Source: JAFAQB01 sp045808425
GTDB taxonomy: Archaea; Thermoproteota; Nitrososphaeria; Nitrososphaerales; Nitrososphaeraceae
Assembly: GCA_045808425.1 (NCBI GenBank)
Contig: JBJMFM010000351.1
Span: 1 to 64,000, forward strand
Direction of reading: 5' to 3'
DNA: 64,000 nucleotides
Below the pieces are notes generated by a model. It saw nothing but the letters and a program-made list of their open reading frames with translations. It searched no databases and was not told the DNA's origin. The translations under genes were made by a program, and so were the position numbers. Each line of letters begins with the position of its first letter. The stretch's first letter is position 1. Positions 38,345-47,463 of this stretch are shown here, one piece after another.

Positions 38345-38677
38345 TTGACGCTCGAGGAGCTACGCAAGAAAGCCTTCTTCCAAAATACGATTGACGTATG
38401 GATAATGTTTTGTGAGGAAAGAGGGGACGACTGGTGGGATGTTGCTGGTTATAGATCATTTATAGATCACCTTCGTAAGAGCGGCGTCCGGATGCAAAAA
38501 TTTCCTTTGTGCATCAAAGAGTCTGGAGGCATATATGAAAGAGGCAGAGACAAAACAAGGTTCTTAGAAGAACTATCTAAACTCTCATCTGATGATGCAT
38601 CAGCGTATACTATAAAGCTGTCAGACCCTTTGCTTACTACAATAAGATCATTTCGTAGCAATAATCCTAGTCAATAA
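38345..38677 (+). CDS. Conserved-looking small protein of unknown function, 110 residues
   Basis: The soluble, helix-rich protein has many aromatic and charged residues (for example CEERGDDWWDVAGYRSFIDHL and YERGRDKTRFLEEL). The composition looks like a real globular domain, but I know no matching family. It starts with TTG 5 bases after the preceding small gene, so the two are probably co-transcribed. The 3' end is 8 bases from the convergent DppC-type permease gene. No metal or nucleotide motif was seen. Confidence 0.55.
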   Translation: MTLEELRKKAFFQNTIDVWIMFCEERGDDWWDVAGYRSFIDHLRKSGVRMQKFPLCIKESGGIYERGRDKTRFLEELSKLSSDDASAYTIKLSDPLLTTIRSFRSNNPSQ

Positions 38678-38685
38678 TATAGAAG

Positions 38686-40068
38686 TCAGATCTTTTTCAT
38701 CTTAGGATTCACTATTGATTCTAAAGCCCTAGAAATTAAGACGAATGAAACGCTTGTGATTCCTATCATTATACCTGGCGGTAGTATCCACCACCACATT
38801 CCCCTTGCAGCAGCGTTTGCAGACTGGGCATCATGTAGGATTACTCCCCAAGTAGGAATTGCAGGATCCCCAAGTCCTATGAAGCTCAATCCGGATTCTC
38901 CTAGAATAGCAGCAGGAACTGACAATGCAATTGTCGCAAAAGCAAAGGGTAATAGCTGCGGTATTATATGCCTGAAAATTATCCTTATGTCTGATTCTCC
39001 CATTAGCTTCGCAGCCTCAACATATGCGTAGCTCTTTATTTGTAGCCCCATGCTTCTACTGATCAGAGCCATGCCTACCCATCCAAATAAGATAAAGAAA
39101 CCCACTATAAGAAATAAGCTTCTACCTATCGTTATGGCAAGTATAATCAATATGAACAATACCGGGATATTTATGATAATTTGTACAATTGTCATCATAG
39201 TCGGTTCTGTTCTCTTTCCTTTGTAAGCAGCTATTAATCCATAGAATAATCCTATAAAGGTAGAAACAATTGCCACAGTCAAGCCGATAAATAGGGCTAC
39301 TGGAGTTCCCCATAGTATGCCTATTGATAAGTCGTGGCGTAATTCGTCTGTACCTAACAAGCCATAAACCTTGCCACCAAGGATAAATTCCGAGTTTAGA
39401 ACTTTATCATTTTTATCAAAAAAAGAAAAAGTGAGAATTAGCGTGTAAGTACCTTTTAAAACATCCGGTTTGTCCTTTGCTGAAAATAGCATTACTTGTG
39501 GCCTCGTGACATCCACATCATAGCTATAGCTATTACGATAATTCCTAAGATTATCCTGAATTTCATTTTCCGTTGAGAATATCGTGTCTCTAAAAACATA
39601 GTGTTCACCCTGCGGAGAGGGTAGAGAGGAAGAAATAATGGCAAATGACTCACCGTCTGGCCTTGATAATTCAACATCCACTAGTGGAGGTGTAGAACCA
39701 TATTGTACGGCATAATTTATCATAAAATCGCTAGGAAAGAAGTCATAATTAAAATCAAATTTATAGGAGTGCTTTATTGTGATAATGCCTTCGTCTAACC
39801 CGTTTGTAATGGCGGGATTTCTCAAGATCAAATGTTCTGGCTCTTTCATTGGAGTGAAAATATTGATCCAGCTTGGCATGGCGGCTTTTGGATATTTTAT
39901 CCAGTAGTTGGGGTTGCTCCACTGTTTGAATGATTCTAATGGAACAGCAGCAGCAGCATAAAGAGATAGACCAATGAGAAAGAAAAGTATAGTAACTCCT
40001 GCTATTCCACTCTTTAATTTTCGAAATTGAGTTATAAAACCAAACATCATTATTGATATAATGCTCAT
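38686..40068 (-). CDS. Peptide ABC transporter permease, DppC/OppC type, with large external insert
   Basis: The 460-residue protein is far longer than the usual 280-300. A first TM helix (GIAGVTILFFLIGLSLYAAAA) is followed by about 205 extracytoplasmic residues before a normal permease core with five TM helices. The core carries the EAA-type loop (YVEAAKLMGESDIRIIFRHIIPQLLP) that contacts the ATPase. The insert is rich in aromatic and beta-strand-like sequence and could bind substrate or replace a binding protein. It overlaps dppB by 4 bases (ATGA), so the two are translated together. No ATPase or binding protein is adjacent; an OppF-type ATPase is at 4241-5101. Confidence 0.88.
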   Translation of the reverse strand: MSIISIMMFGFITQFRKLKSGIAGVTILFFLIGLSLYAAAAVPLESFKQWSNPNYWIKYPKAAMPSWINIFTPMKEPEHLILRNPAITNGLDEGIITIKHSYKFDFNYDFFPSDFMINYAVQYGSTPPLVDVELSRPDGESFAIISSSLPSPQGEHYVFRDTIFSTENEIQDNLRNYRNSYSYDVDVTRPQVMLFSAKDKPDVLKGTYTLILTFSFFDKNDKVLNSEFILGGKVYGLLGTDELRHDLSIGILWGTPVALFIGLTVAIVSTFIGLFYGLIAAYKGKRTEPTMMTIVQIIINIPVLFILIILAITIGRSLFLIVGFFILFGWVGMALISRSMGLQIKSYAYVEAAKLMGESDIRIIFRHIIPQLLPFAFATIALSVPAAILGESGLSFIGLGDPAIPTWGVILHDAQSANAAARGMWWWILPPGIMIGITSVSFVLISRALESIVNPKMKKI

Positions 40069-41162
40069 CCTATTCTCACCCGCGGATCAAAGTACTGAGA
40101 CATCAAATCAACTATGAACATAGTAATGACAAAAATAAGCGTTGCAACATACGTGAGTCCTATGATCACCGGAATGTCCATTACGCTAATGGCGTTAAAC
40201 GCAAGTAAACCCATTCCAGGCCAGTTAAAAACTATTTCGATAAGAAAAGCTCCCCCAAGCGAACCTGAAAGCGATAGAGCAATTGCTGTAAAGGTAGGAG
40301 GGGCTGCATTCTTTAGTGCATGAGAGTACGTTATCTTCCTATGTGAAATCCCTTGTGCTCTTTTGGCTGCTATAAAATCCTCGTTAAAGATATTGATTAC
40401 ATAATAACGCACAGTATATGCCCATGCTCCAAAACCGACTAAAACTAATGTGACTAGCGGCAAAATCATATGGTATAAGAGGTCAAAAATGTAATATGGG
40501 TCGCTTGGAGACGTTACAGGGGTTGCCCTCGAGGGAAATATAGGGAATATGAATGCAAATACGATAATCATCATCATACCTATAAAAAAAGTTGGGACGC
40601 TGATGCTAAATATAGCGGATCCTGATGTAAACTTGTCCACTGATGAGCCAGTCCTGCTCGCAGAATATGCGCCAAGATATAGTCCGATAAACGTGATGAT
40701 GAGTGTAGAAGTTGTAAATAATAATATGGTATTCGGCAACTTCTCAAGTATTATATTGCTTACCTTTTGTGAGCCTAAATCGCTAGTTAAGAAAAGGGCA
40801 TTCCCAAGATCTAAGGTCATAGTTTTGAATAGCTTTGACAATAGAGACTTTGGTGAATACCATGGCTCATCAAGTCCCTGTGCATGAGTTCTAGCACTTA
40901 TTTGGTTATTGATGTAATTTTGAAGCTCTTGTTGAGATTTAAAATGGGAGACCAATTTATTGTCATGGCTAGTCTCTTGTATGACAGACTGTTGTACATT
41001 GCGCCGAAGTATATCATCCATTGTGGTGCCCAACAATGCGATAGTTATGACAAGAACTGCACAAAGTGTAATGAACATCCTCAGTAACCTGGTAGCCAAC
41101 AATCGTTTGAAACCCATCTTCGGTGATACTATTGGGTTTGCTATTATAATATTTTCAACCAA
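40065..41162 (-). CDS. Peptide ABC transporter permease, DppB/OppB type
   Basis: The 365-residue protein has an N-terminal TM helix (LLRMFITLCAVLVITIALLG), an external segment of about 95 residues, and then the permease core. The core has the EAA-like loop (DFIAAKRAQGISHRKITYSHALKNA), ALSLSGSLGGAFLIEIVFNWPGMG (the invariant family region) and a final VDLMSQYFDPRVRIG. It pairs with the DppC-type protein, whose start overlaps its stop by 4 bases. Together they form the membrane channel for peptides or a similar solute such as nickel. The external segment before TM2 is somewhat longer than average. Confidence 0.92.
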   Translation of the reverse strand: MVENIIIANPIVSPKMGFKRLLATRLLRMFITLCAVLVITIALLGTTMDDILRRNVQQSVIQETSHDNKLVSHFKSQQELQNYINNQISARTHAQGLDEPWYSPKSLLSKLFKTMTLDLGNALFLTSDLGSQKVSNIILEKLPNTILLFTTSTLIITFIGLYLGAYSASRTGSSVDKFTSGSAIFSISVPTFFIGMMMIIVFAFIFPIFPSRATPVTSPSDPYYIFDLLYHMILPLVTLVLVGFGAWAYTVRYYVINIFNEDFIAAKRAQGISHRKITYSHALKNAAPPTFTAIALSLSGSLGGAFLIEIVFNWPGMGLLAFNAISVMDIPVIIGLTYVATLIFVITMFIVDLMSQYFDPRVRIG

Positions 41163-41414
41163 AATGGCTGTGAATCTTCAACTAATTCATAATAGCAAAC
41201 CCAGGCTAACATGCAAGAATGTCATAGTAGGTGATGTACACTGATCATATCAAGTATCTATGTCTATTTGTTATGACCCTGGCAGCCTCTGCTATGCCAA
41301 TTGGCCTAATTCAGGAAAGAAACGTTTGGGAAGCTATGCAATATTGCTCGGCTATATATCTCATCTTTTTGTCCATAACATAAAATACATTAAGCGGATC
41401 TGCTAATACTGTGC

Positions 41415-41846
41415 ATGGGCAGTCAGACAAGGTCAGAGTATGAGGGTTTATTGAGACGTCTAGAAGGTCAACTCGGTAACACGTCCCGAAAGGCTGTATC
41501 AAGACTGGAAGTACCTACTCCTCACGTTATCTGGGTCGGTCAGCGGACGATCTTTAGGAACTTTATGGAATTTCCAAAAGCACTCAGAAGAGAGCCAGAA
41601 AAATTATTGCTATATCTTAACAAGGAACTTGCCTCAGCTGGATATATTGCAGGTGAAAGGGTAATTTTTCTTGGACGTAAAGAACCGTCATCATTTGGAG
41701 CATTGATCGACAGATACGTTAAGGATTATGTGATTTGCCCAGTGTGCGGCAGTCCTGACACCAGAACGGAAAAAAATAAGAAAGTTGGATTCCTTCTATG
41801 CGAAGCATGCGGTGCAAGATCATCAATTAAAGGTAACTACGCTTAA
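41415..41846 (+). CDS. Translation initiation factor 2 subunit beta (aIF2-beta)
   Basis: The 143-residue protein has the aIF2-beta core (VPTPHVIWVGQRTIFRNF, LLLYLNKELASAGYIAGERVIFLG) and a C-terminal zinc ribbon with C108/C111 and C129/C132. It is part of the trimeric aIF2 that brings initiator Met-tRNA to the ribosome; the initiator tRNA gene is in this window at 48943-49066. The length is standard. It is divergent from the permease genes with about 250 bases between. The final part IDRYVKDYVICPVCGSPDT is the most diagnostic. Confidence 0.94.
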   Translation: MGSQTRSEYEGLLRRLEGQLGNTSRKAVSRLEVPTPHVIWVGQRTIFRNFMEFPKALRREPEKLLLYLNKELASAGYIAGERVIFLGRKEPSSFGALIDRYVKDYVICPVCGSPDTRTEKNKKVGFLLCEACGARSSIKGNYA

Positions 41847-42083
41847 TTAGTTATAGTCAGGATTGTCAAAATGAATTACAAGCAGTAGATCTTATTGCAG
41901 CGACTTTTGGGAAAAGGGAAAAAAATTTTTACGAGCATATACGGGATATGTATATCCACTTAAATGATGTAGAAATCCACTTGCAAACTATTTTATTATA
42001 TTTGGGTCAATTTATTTTACTTCAGACTGAGATATACTTTACTATGGGTTATAAGTATTAAGTGACTGATCTTCAAAACAGAT

Positions 42084-42314
42084 ATGACAGCATTAATGTC
42101 GCTTAATCAAGAGACATCCACAACACAAAACGCAGACAGCACATTTACGACTGGTCAAAGCTGGGGTGCTCTAAGAAAAGCATGGAAGGGTTACAGGATC
42201 GCAAAGGTTCAAGCCGACGATGCAAAAATGAGAGAATATGCAGCCAAGATTCGAAAGATCCAAACAGAGCTAAAAGTTAGCGTAGCTTCATTTCCCCACC
42301 TGGATATTGCCTAA
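42084..42314 (+). CDS. Small conserved-looking protein of unknown function, 76 residues
   Basis: The protein has a Thr/Ser-rich N-terminal 25 residues and a basic helical part (WGALRKAWKGYRIAKVQADDAKMREYAAKIRKIQTEL). Such a helix-rich, Lys/Ala-rich pattern could bind nucleic acid or a partner protein, but no family is recognised. An ATG start is present, with an AT-rich upstream region (TTATAAGTATTAAG at about 42048-42061). It is followed by the grpE-dnaK-dnaJ cluster 227 bases later. Confidence 0.55.
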   Translation: MTALMSLNQETSTTQNADSTFTTGQSWGALRKAWKGYRIAKVQADDAKMREYAAKIRKIQTELKVSVASFPHLDIA

Positions 42315-42541
42315 GCCTAAGGGCACCATTTTTTTTGTTATTAAAAAACGAATGCTTTGAATGTTTGAATACTCATAGAGTAAGCCATAATGCTTCGGGT
42401 ACGCATTAAGTATCCAGATTATAATGTCGGAGTGTAGTTGGAGCTATCCTAGAGATTAGTCTGCAATGAATTCTACAAACCAATCTATAAACGATATGTA
42501 ATTATTTCCCTTAAGCCGAATTTTTTAATGGCTGATCATTT

Positions 42542-43153
42542 TTGGAAGAGGATAGAAAAACGGAAGAAGTCCAAGAATCGACTGACGAAGAGGAAGCAAA
42601 TAAGGAGGAAGAAATGACCGCACTTAGTGAAGAATTGAAGTCTGTAAAAGAAGAACTATCGAAGGTTAGGGAGTCTTCGAATAACAATCTTAATAAATTG
42701 AAGTACCTTATGGCTGATTTCGATAACTATCGTAAACAAATGGAAAAACAGGTCGCTTCGAAAGTTGAGTCAAGTAAGGCTGAACTCCTCTTAAAATTTC
42801 TAAGCATTAGGGACGATTATGTTAGGGCTCTAGAAATGGCAAAGCAGAGCAAGTCTGAAGGCGTTGTACTCGAGGGATTGGAGGCCATCTTAAAGAACTT
42901 GGATTCATTACTCAAGTCTGAAGCTGTAATAGATATTGAGACTATTGGAACCCCTTTTGATCCAAATATCCATGATGCTATAACTTTCTCATATCGGGAT
43001 GACGTGCCAGAAAATACCGTTACCGATGAGATTCGAAAAGGATATATGTTAAACAATAAAGTTTTAAGACCTAGCCTTGTAGAAATCTCCAAAAAGATAG
43101 TTAAAAATATCATTAATGATACAGAGACAATAGAAAAGGAGTCGAGAAATTAA
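42542..43153 (+). CDS. grpE: Nucleotide exchange factor GrpE
   Basis: The 203-residue protein has an acidic disordered N-terminus (EEDRKTEEVQESTDEEEAN), a long coiled coil (about 30-95) and the C-terminal beta domain with the signature region (IGTPFDPNIHDAITFSYRDDVPENTVTDEIRKGYMLNNKVLRPSLV). GrpE releases ADP from DnaK. It is the first gene of the chaperone operon; dnaK begins 2 bases after its stop. The start codon is TTG. Archaeal GrpE/DnaK/DnaJ sets are regarded as acquired from bacteria in the distant past and are common in Thaumarchaeota. Confidence 0.95.
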   Translation: MEEDRKTEEVQESTDEEEANKEEEMTALSEELKSVKEELSKVRESSNNNLNKLKYLMADFDNYRKQMEKQVASKVESSKAELLLKFLSIRDDYVRALEMAKQSKSEGVVLEGLEAILKNLDSLLKSEAVIDIETIGTPFDPNIHDAITFSYRDDVPENTVTDEIRKGYMLNNKVLRPSLVEISKKIVKNIINDTETIEKESRN

Positions 43154-43155
43154 AC

Positions 43156-45006
43156 ATGGGCAAAATTATAGGGATTGATCTTGGAACAAGTAACTCTGCA
43201 GCCGCGACGATGGTCGGTGGCAAGCCTACAATTATACAGGCAGCGGAAGGCACTTCTATTGGAGGAAAAGCATTCCCCTCCGTTGTCGCTTTTACTCGTG
43301 AAGGCCAGCTTATCGTGGGTGAGCCGGCGCGGAGACAGATGATATCTAATGCTGAAGGTACAGTGATGGCCGCAAAACGCAAAATGGGAACCGATTTTAA
43401 ATTTACTGTATTTGGTAAACAATATACTCCGCAACAGATCTCTTCCTTTATCTTACAAAAGATAAAGAGGGATGCTGAGGCTTTCCTAGGGGAAAGTGTG
43501 GATAGAGCAGTAATTACTGTGCCGGCCTACTTTAATGATAATCAGAGACAGGCAACTAAAGACGCAGGTGAAATAGCGGGATTGCAGGTGGTGAGGATTA
43601 TCAATGAGCCTACAGCCGCATCATTGGCTTACGGATTAGACAAGGTTCAAAAGGATCTTAAAATCATGGTTTTTGACCTTGGAGGCGGAACTCTAGACGT
43701 AACAATAATGGAAATGGGCGGAGGAGTCTTCCAAGTTAAAAGCACATCTGGGGATACACAGCTTGGCGGAACTGACATGGATAATGTTTTGGTTGATTAT
43801 GTTCTACAAGAGTTCAAAACACAGTCTGGGTTGGATATTAAAAATGACAAAGCGGCAATGATGAGGATAAGAGAGGCCGCAGAGAAGGCGAAAATCGAAT
43901 TATCAAATGTTGTTACGACTGAAATAAATTTACCATTTCTTGCATATGATGCCACAACAGGTCCGAAGAACCTTGTATTGTCAATAACCCGGGCTAAACT
44001 TGAAGAGCTTTTACGGCCAATAATTGAAAGATGCAGGTCACCGATGATGCAGGCGATACAGGATGCAAAGATATCACCTTCAGACGTGGATAAAATAATA
44101 TTGATTGGAGGACCCACAAGAATGCCAATCGTAAGGCAGTTTGTTGCAACGGTTATGGGCAAGGAAGCAGAGCGAGGTGTTGATCCTATGGAGGCTGTTG
44201 CAATGGGAGCGGCTATTCAGGGAGCGATTATTTCTGGAGATGTATCTACGGATATACTTTTAGTTGATGTTACACCCCTTACCCTTGGTGTAGAAGTGTT
44301 GGGTGGCCTAAAAGAGCCTCTGATAGAACGTAATACCACGATACCTACTAAAAAGAGCAAAGTATTCACAACAGCGGCTGATTATCAAACTGCAGTTACT
44401 ATTCACGTGGTACAAGGTGAAAGGCCCATGGCCTCTGATTGTGTTTCCCTAGGAATGTTTAACCTATCAGGAATTCCTCCAGCCCCTAGAGGAGTACCAC
44501 AGATTGAAGTTACATTTGACATAGATGCAAATGGAATCTTGAACGTTACAGCCAAAGATCTTGCTACCTCAAAAGAGGCAAAGATAACGATAACTGCAAA
44601 TACTAAATTATCAAAGGAAGAGATCGAGAAATTAAAGAAAGAGTCAGAGCAATTTGCCGAGGCTGACAAAAAGAAGAAAGAGGATGCAGAAATTAGAAAT
44701 GAGGCTGATAACTTGATTTATGCAGCCGAAAAACTTGTAAAGCAGGATTTGAAGGACAAAATTAAACCAGAACAAGAAGACAAGGTTAACAAATCTGTTC
44801 AACAATTGAAAGATGCAATATCGAGTAACAACGCCTCTGATATTGGAGCAAAGACACAAGAATTGAAGACTGTCCTTGGCGAGATCAGCGCAGAAGCTTA
44901 TAGAGCCGCTGGAGCTCCTTCTGCTGCTACTGGTACTGGATCCTCAGAGTCAGCAGCGGGTCAGAGCAGTGCTTCAGATACCACAACTCCACCACCTGCC
45001 ACCTAG
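43156..45006 (+). CDS. dnaK: Chaperone DnaK (Hsp70)
   Basis: The complete Hsp70 of 616 residues begins KIIGIDLGTSNSAAATM. It has further phosphate loops DLGGGTLDVTIME and IGGPTRMPIVR, a linker and substrate domain starting LLVDVTPLTLGVE, and a helical lid. It ends in a Ser/Thr/Ala/Pro-rich tail (ending TTTPPPAT) rather than the bacterial EVKD-type end. It binds unfolded proteins with ATP, helped by GrpE and DnaJ encoded on either side. The start ATG lies 2 bases after grpE. The gene reads through without defects. Confidence 0.98.
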   Translation: MGKIIGIDLGTSNSAAATMVGGKPTIIQAAEGTSIGGKAFPSVVAFTREGQLIVGEPARRQMISNAEGTVMAAKRKMGTDFKFTVFGKQYTPQQISSFILQKIKRDAEAFLGESVDRAVITVPAYFNDNQRQATKDAGEIAGLQVVRIINEPTAASLAYGLDKVQKDLKIMVFDLGGGTLDVTIMEMGGGVFQVKSTSGDTQLGGTDMDNVLVDYVLQEFKTQSGLDIKNDKAAMMRIREAAEKAKIELSNVVTTEINLPFLAYDATTGPKNLVLSITRAKLEELLRPIIERCRSPMMQAIQDAKISPSDVDKIILIGGPTRMPIVRQFVATVMGKEAERGVDPMEAVAMGAAIQGAIISGDVSTDILLVDVTPLTLGVEVLGGLKEPLIERNTTIPTKKSKVFTTAADYQTAVTIHVVQGERPMASDCVSLGMFNLSGIPPAPRGVPQIEVTFDIDANGILNVTAKDLATSKEAKITITANTKLSKEEIEKLKKESEQFAEADKKKKEDAEIRNEADNLIYAAEKLVKQDLKDKIKPEQEDKVNKSVQQLKDAISSNNASDIGAKTQELKTVLGEISAEAYRAAGAPSAATGTGSSESAAGQSSASDTTTPPPAT

Positions 45007-45065
45007 GTAATAGCGATTGGGCAGATAATAACAATGTTGACACCTAATCACAGGAATGTCAAACC

Positions 45066-46202
45066 ATGAGCAACAAAAGAGACTATTATGATGTTCTAGG
45101 TATCCCAAAGAGTGCAAGCAAGGACGACATCAAAAATGCATATAGAAAGTTAGCATTACAATATCATCCTGACAGAAATAAGGCAGCCGGATCCGAAGAA
45201 AAATTCAAGGAAATCTCGGAAGCGTATGCGGTTCTTTCAGATGATGAAAAAAGAAAACGATATGATACTTATGGTCATGTCGGCTCAGAAGAAGTATTTA
45301 GAGGGTCGGAAGCAAATTTTGATGAAATCTTCAAGGACATGGGATTCGGCGGGGGTTTCAGAGATATATTTGAACAGATATTTGGATCTCGTACTGGCTT
45401 TGGGGGTGGTGTCAACAGAGGTGACCCATTTGGTTTTGGTTTTAGCTTTGGTGGCGGCAGAAGAAAAGGACAAGACCTTCTTTATGATTTAGAGCTTTCA
45501 TTTGAGGAGGTCCTTAGGGGAAGGAAAGAAGAGTTGGAGCTACCAAAACTTGAGAAGTGCAATAGTTGTGGTGGAAGCGGTGCTGCAGCGGGAACAAAAC
45601 CTAGGAAATGCAGTGTTTGTGATGGTCAAGGGCAAACGAGACGAATCTACAGTCAAAACAGATTTTCCACGTTCGTGTCATTAGAACCATGTCGTACATG
45701 CCAAGGACAAGGGGAAATTATAGACAAGCCTTGTAATGTATGTAGTGGTTCAGGCAATGTCAAGAAGAACAAGAAAATCAAGTTGGAAATTCCCGCTGGG
45801 GTAGAAGACGGAATGACATTGCAGTTAAGCGGAGAAGGACAGCCATCGGAAAATGGTCCGCCTGGTGACTTATTGGTAAGAATACATGTAAAGCCACATC
45901 CACTTTTTGAGCGATTGGAAGATGGTCACATGCTTTATAATCTGAATCTTAAATTCACTGACCTTGCTCTGGGAACAGATGTCAGAGTTCCTACATTGGA
46001 TGGTCAGGAGAAATTAAGAATTCCGCAAGGAACTCAACCAAATACTATTTTAAAGATTAAGGGCAAAGGATTGCCTCGCTATGGAGCGTATGGGAGAGGA
46101 GACCTGCTCGCTAGAATCAATGTCAAAATCCCAACTAAGCTTGATGACAGACAAAAGTTACTGCTTAAGGAGTTAGATGGGGCATTTCAAAATTCTGAAT
46201 AA
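45066..46202 (+). CDS. dnaJ: Chaperone DnaJ (Hsp40, type I)
   Basis: The 378-residue type I J-protein has a J domain with H34-P35-D36, a Gly/Phe-rich stretch (about 90-140), and four CxxCxGxG zinc knuckles (CNSCGGSG, CSVCDGQG, CRTCQGQG, CNVCSGSG). These are followed by two substrate-binding barrels. It delivers clients to DnaK and stimulates its ATPase. It lies 59 bases behind dnaK, in the order grpE-dnaK-dnaJ, so the set is complete. All family features are intact. Confidence 0.98.
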   Translation: MSNKRDYYDVLGIPKSASKDDIKNAYRKLALQYHPDRNKAAGSEEKFKEISEAYAVLSDDEKRKRYDTYGHVGSEEVFRGSEANFDEIFKDMGFGGGFRDIFEQIFGSRTGFGGGVNRGDPFGFGFSFGGGRRKGQDLLYDLELSFEEVLRGRKEELELPKLEKCNSCGGSGAAAGTKPRKCSVCDGQGQTRRIYSQNRFSTFVSLEPCRTCQGQGEIIDKPCNVCSGSGNVKKNKKIKLEIPAGVEDGMTLQLSGEGQPSENGPPGDLLVRIHVKPHPLFERLEDGHMLYNLNLKFTDLALGTDVRVPTLDGQEKLRIPQGTQPNTILKIKGKGLPRYGAYGRGDLLARINVKIPTKLDDRQKLLLKELDGAFQNSE

Positions 46203-46270
46203 CACCCAAATCTTATCTTCTAGTGCATGGTATATATTGTCATTTATTTAAGGTCTTTTATATATGGTAT

Positions 46271-47221
46271 ATGCCCGTAATTGAGGCAGTAAAAGTTTCA
46301 AAGATATACAAGGGTTCAAGGCATACTGCGTTGTCGAACGTTTCATTAAACGTCGAGCCCGGTAAGATATTTACGCTTCTTGGCAGAAACGGAGCGGGTA
46401 AAACGACATTTATACGCATATGTGCTACTCAGTTAATGCCATCTAGTGGGTTTGTACGCATACTTGGGTATGATATTTTGAGCCAGCCGGATAAAGTAAG
46501 AAATCTCGTTTCAGTTGTACCACAAGAAGGGAGGCCGTTGAGAGCACTGACCCCATGGGATCATGTGTACAATTGGTTGCAAATACGAGGAGAGGACAGA
46601 AGGAGAGCTAAAGAAAAGACAGAAAACATTTTGCGCAAGCTTGAACTTTATGAAGCAAAGGACAGACCGGCGATGAATCTTTCTGGTGGTATGAAACAAA
46701 AGATACTTGTTGCTATGGCGATGGCTCCAGATGCCAAATTGCTATTCCTCGATGAGCCCACAATTGGATTGGACCCGATTTCAAGGCGCCAAGTGTGGTC
46801 TGCTATTAAAAAATGGAAAAAGAATAGCGGATCAATATTATTGACAACGCATTACATGGACGAAGCTGAGATGCTGTCTGATAATATAGTTATAATAGAT
46901 AATGGTCGTATAATAGCAGAAGGTACTATTCGCGATCTACGCAAAGTTATACCACAAAACATCAGGGTAGATATTGCAAAGGATGGCATTAATCGTGATA
47001 TGCTCAAATCATACGGTTCGGTGGTAGACACTGGAACTGATAGCCTACGAGTTTTTACCTTTGAGTCAAGCGTTAAGGAACTATCAGATTTTGCTATGAA
47101 AAGAAATCTTTCATTCACGGTTTCACCAATAACGCTAGATGATGTGTTTGTATCACTAGTAGGTGAAGGTTTCGAAGCAGATGAAAACACATTGATAGAT
47201 TATAGTAGCACAAGTAGTTAA
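46271..47221 (+). CDS. ABC-2-type transporter ATP-binding protein
   Basis: The protein of about 316 residues has Walker A GRNGAGKTT, Q-loop VPQEGRPLRALTPW, signature LSGGMKQK, Walker B LLFLDEPTIGLDP and switch His in TTHYMDEAEMLSD. It also has the C-terminal DUF-like extension typical of drug-export or Nod-factor ATPases (CcmA/NatA). The membrane partner is not adjacent. The start at the second ATG (46271) is preferred because it stands directly before PVIEAVKVSKIYKG; the extra 16 upstream residues lack family likeness. It is only 69 bases behind dnaJ on the same strand, so it may share the chaperone transcript. Confidence 0.9.
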   Translation: MPVIEAVKVSKIYKGSRHTALSNVSLNVEPGKIFTLLGRNGAGKTTFIRICATQLMPSSGFVRILGYDILSQPDKVRNLVSVVPQEGRPLRALTPWDHVYNWLQIRGEDRRRAKEKTENILRKLELYEAKDRPAMNLSGGMKQKILVAMAMAPDAKLLFLDEPTIGLDPISRRQVWSAIKKWKKNSGSILLTTHYMDEAEMLSDNIVIIDNGRIIAEGTIRDLRKVIPQNIRVDIAKDGINRDMLKSYGSVVDTGTDSLRVFTFESSVKELSDFAMKRNLSFTVSPITLDDVFVSLVGEGFEADENTLIDYSSTSS

Positions 47222-47331
47222 CTAAATTGTCTCAGGTCAACTATTAGAAATTTTGTGCTCGTGTGATTCAATGCAAATCGAGATATAACGGTAAACAAAC
47301 TATGCATCGCTTATAGACGGTCATTTTCTCG

Positions 47332-47346
47332 TTTATAATATATATA
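47332..47346 (+). promoter_or_regulatory. TATA box of the tRNA-Leu gene
   Basis: An A/T-only tract TTTATAATATATATA is centred about 34 bases before the first base of the tRNA-Leu, a suitable distance for an archaeal promoter with a short 5' leader. Confidence 0.6.
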
Positions 47347-47405
47347 TTAGAATAATATCATGGCAGATTACCGCGGGGGTCGCCAAGCCCGGTCAACGGC
47401 GTGAG

Positions 47406-47430
47406 ACAAGACGCAAGTGTCTAGCACGAT
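47406..47430 (+). other. tRNA-Leu intron 1 (non-canonical, position 30/31)
   Basis: This 25-base intron interrupts the 5' strand of the anticodon stem. Central helix: exon CGTG with intron CACG (4 bp). Bulges are AG|A and AT|G. An inner helix AGAC/GTCT closes the intron. Removal restores G31-C39. Confidence 0.88.
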
Positions 47431-47437
47431 GCTCAGA

Positions 47438-47463
47438 TGTCTTTAAATGAATGTGACTGGGAT
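47438..47463 (+). other. tRNA-Leu intron 2 (canonical, position 37/38)
   Basis: This 26-base intron has the central helix exon CTCA with intron TGGG (one T-G pair), bulges GA|T and AT|A, and inner helix GTC/GAC. Removal leaves the seven-base loop CTCAGAA. Confidence 0.9.

Noticed and set aside
43797..44162. 121-residue frame on the minus strand within dnaK
   Set aside because: It is an antisense shadow of a conserved chaperone gene.
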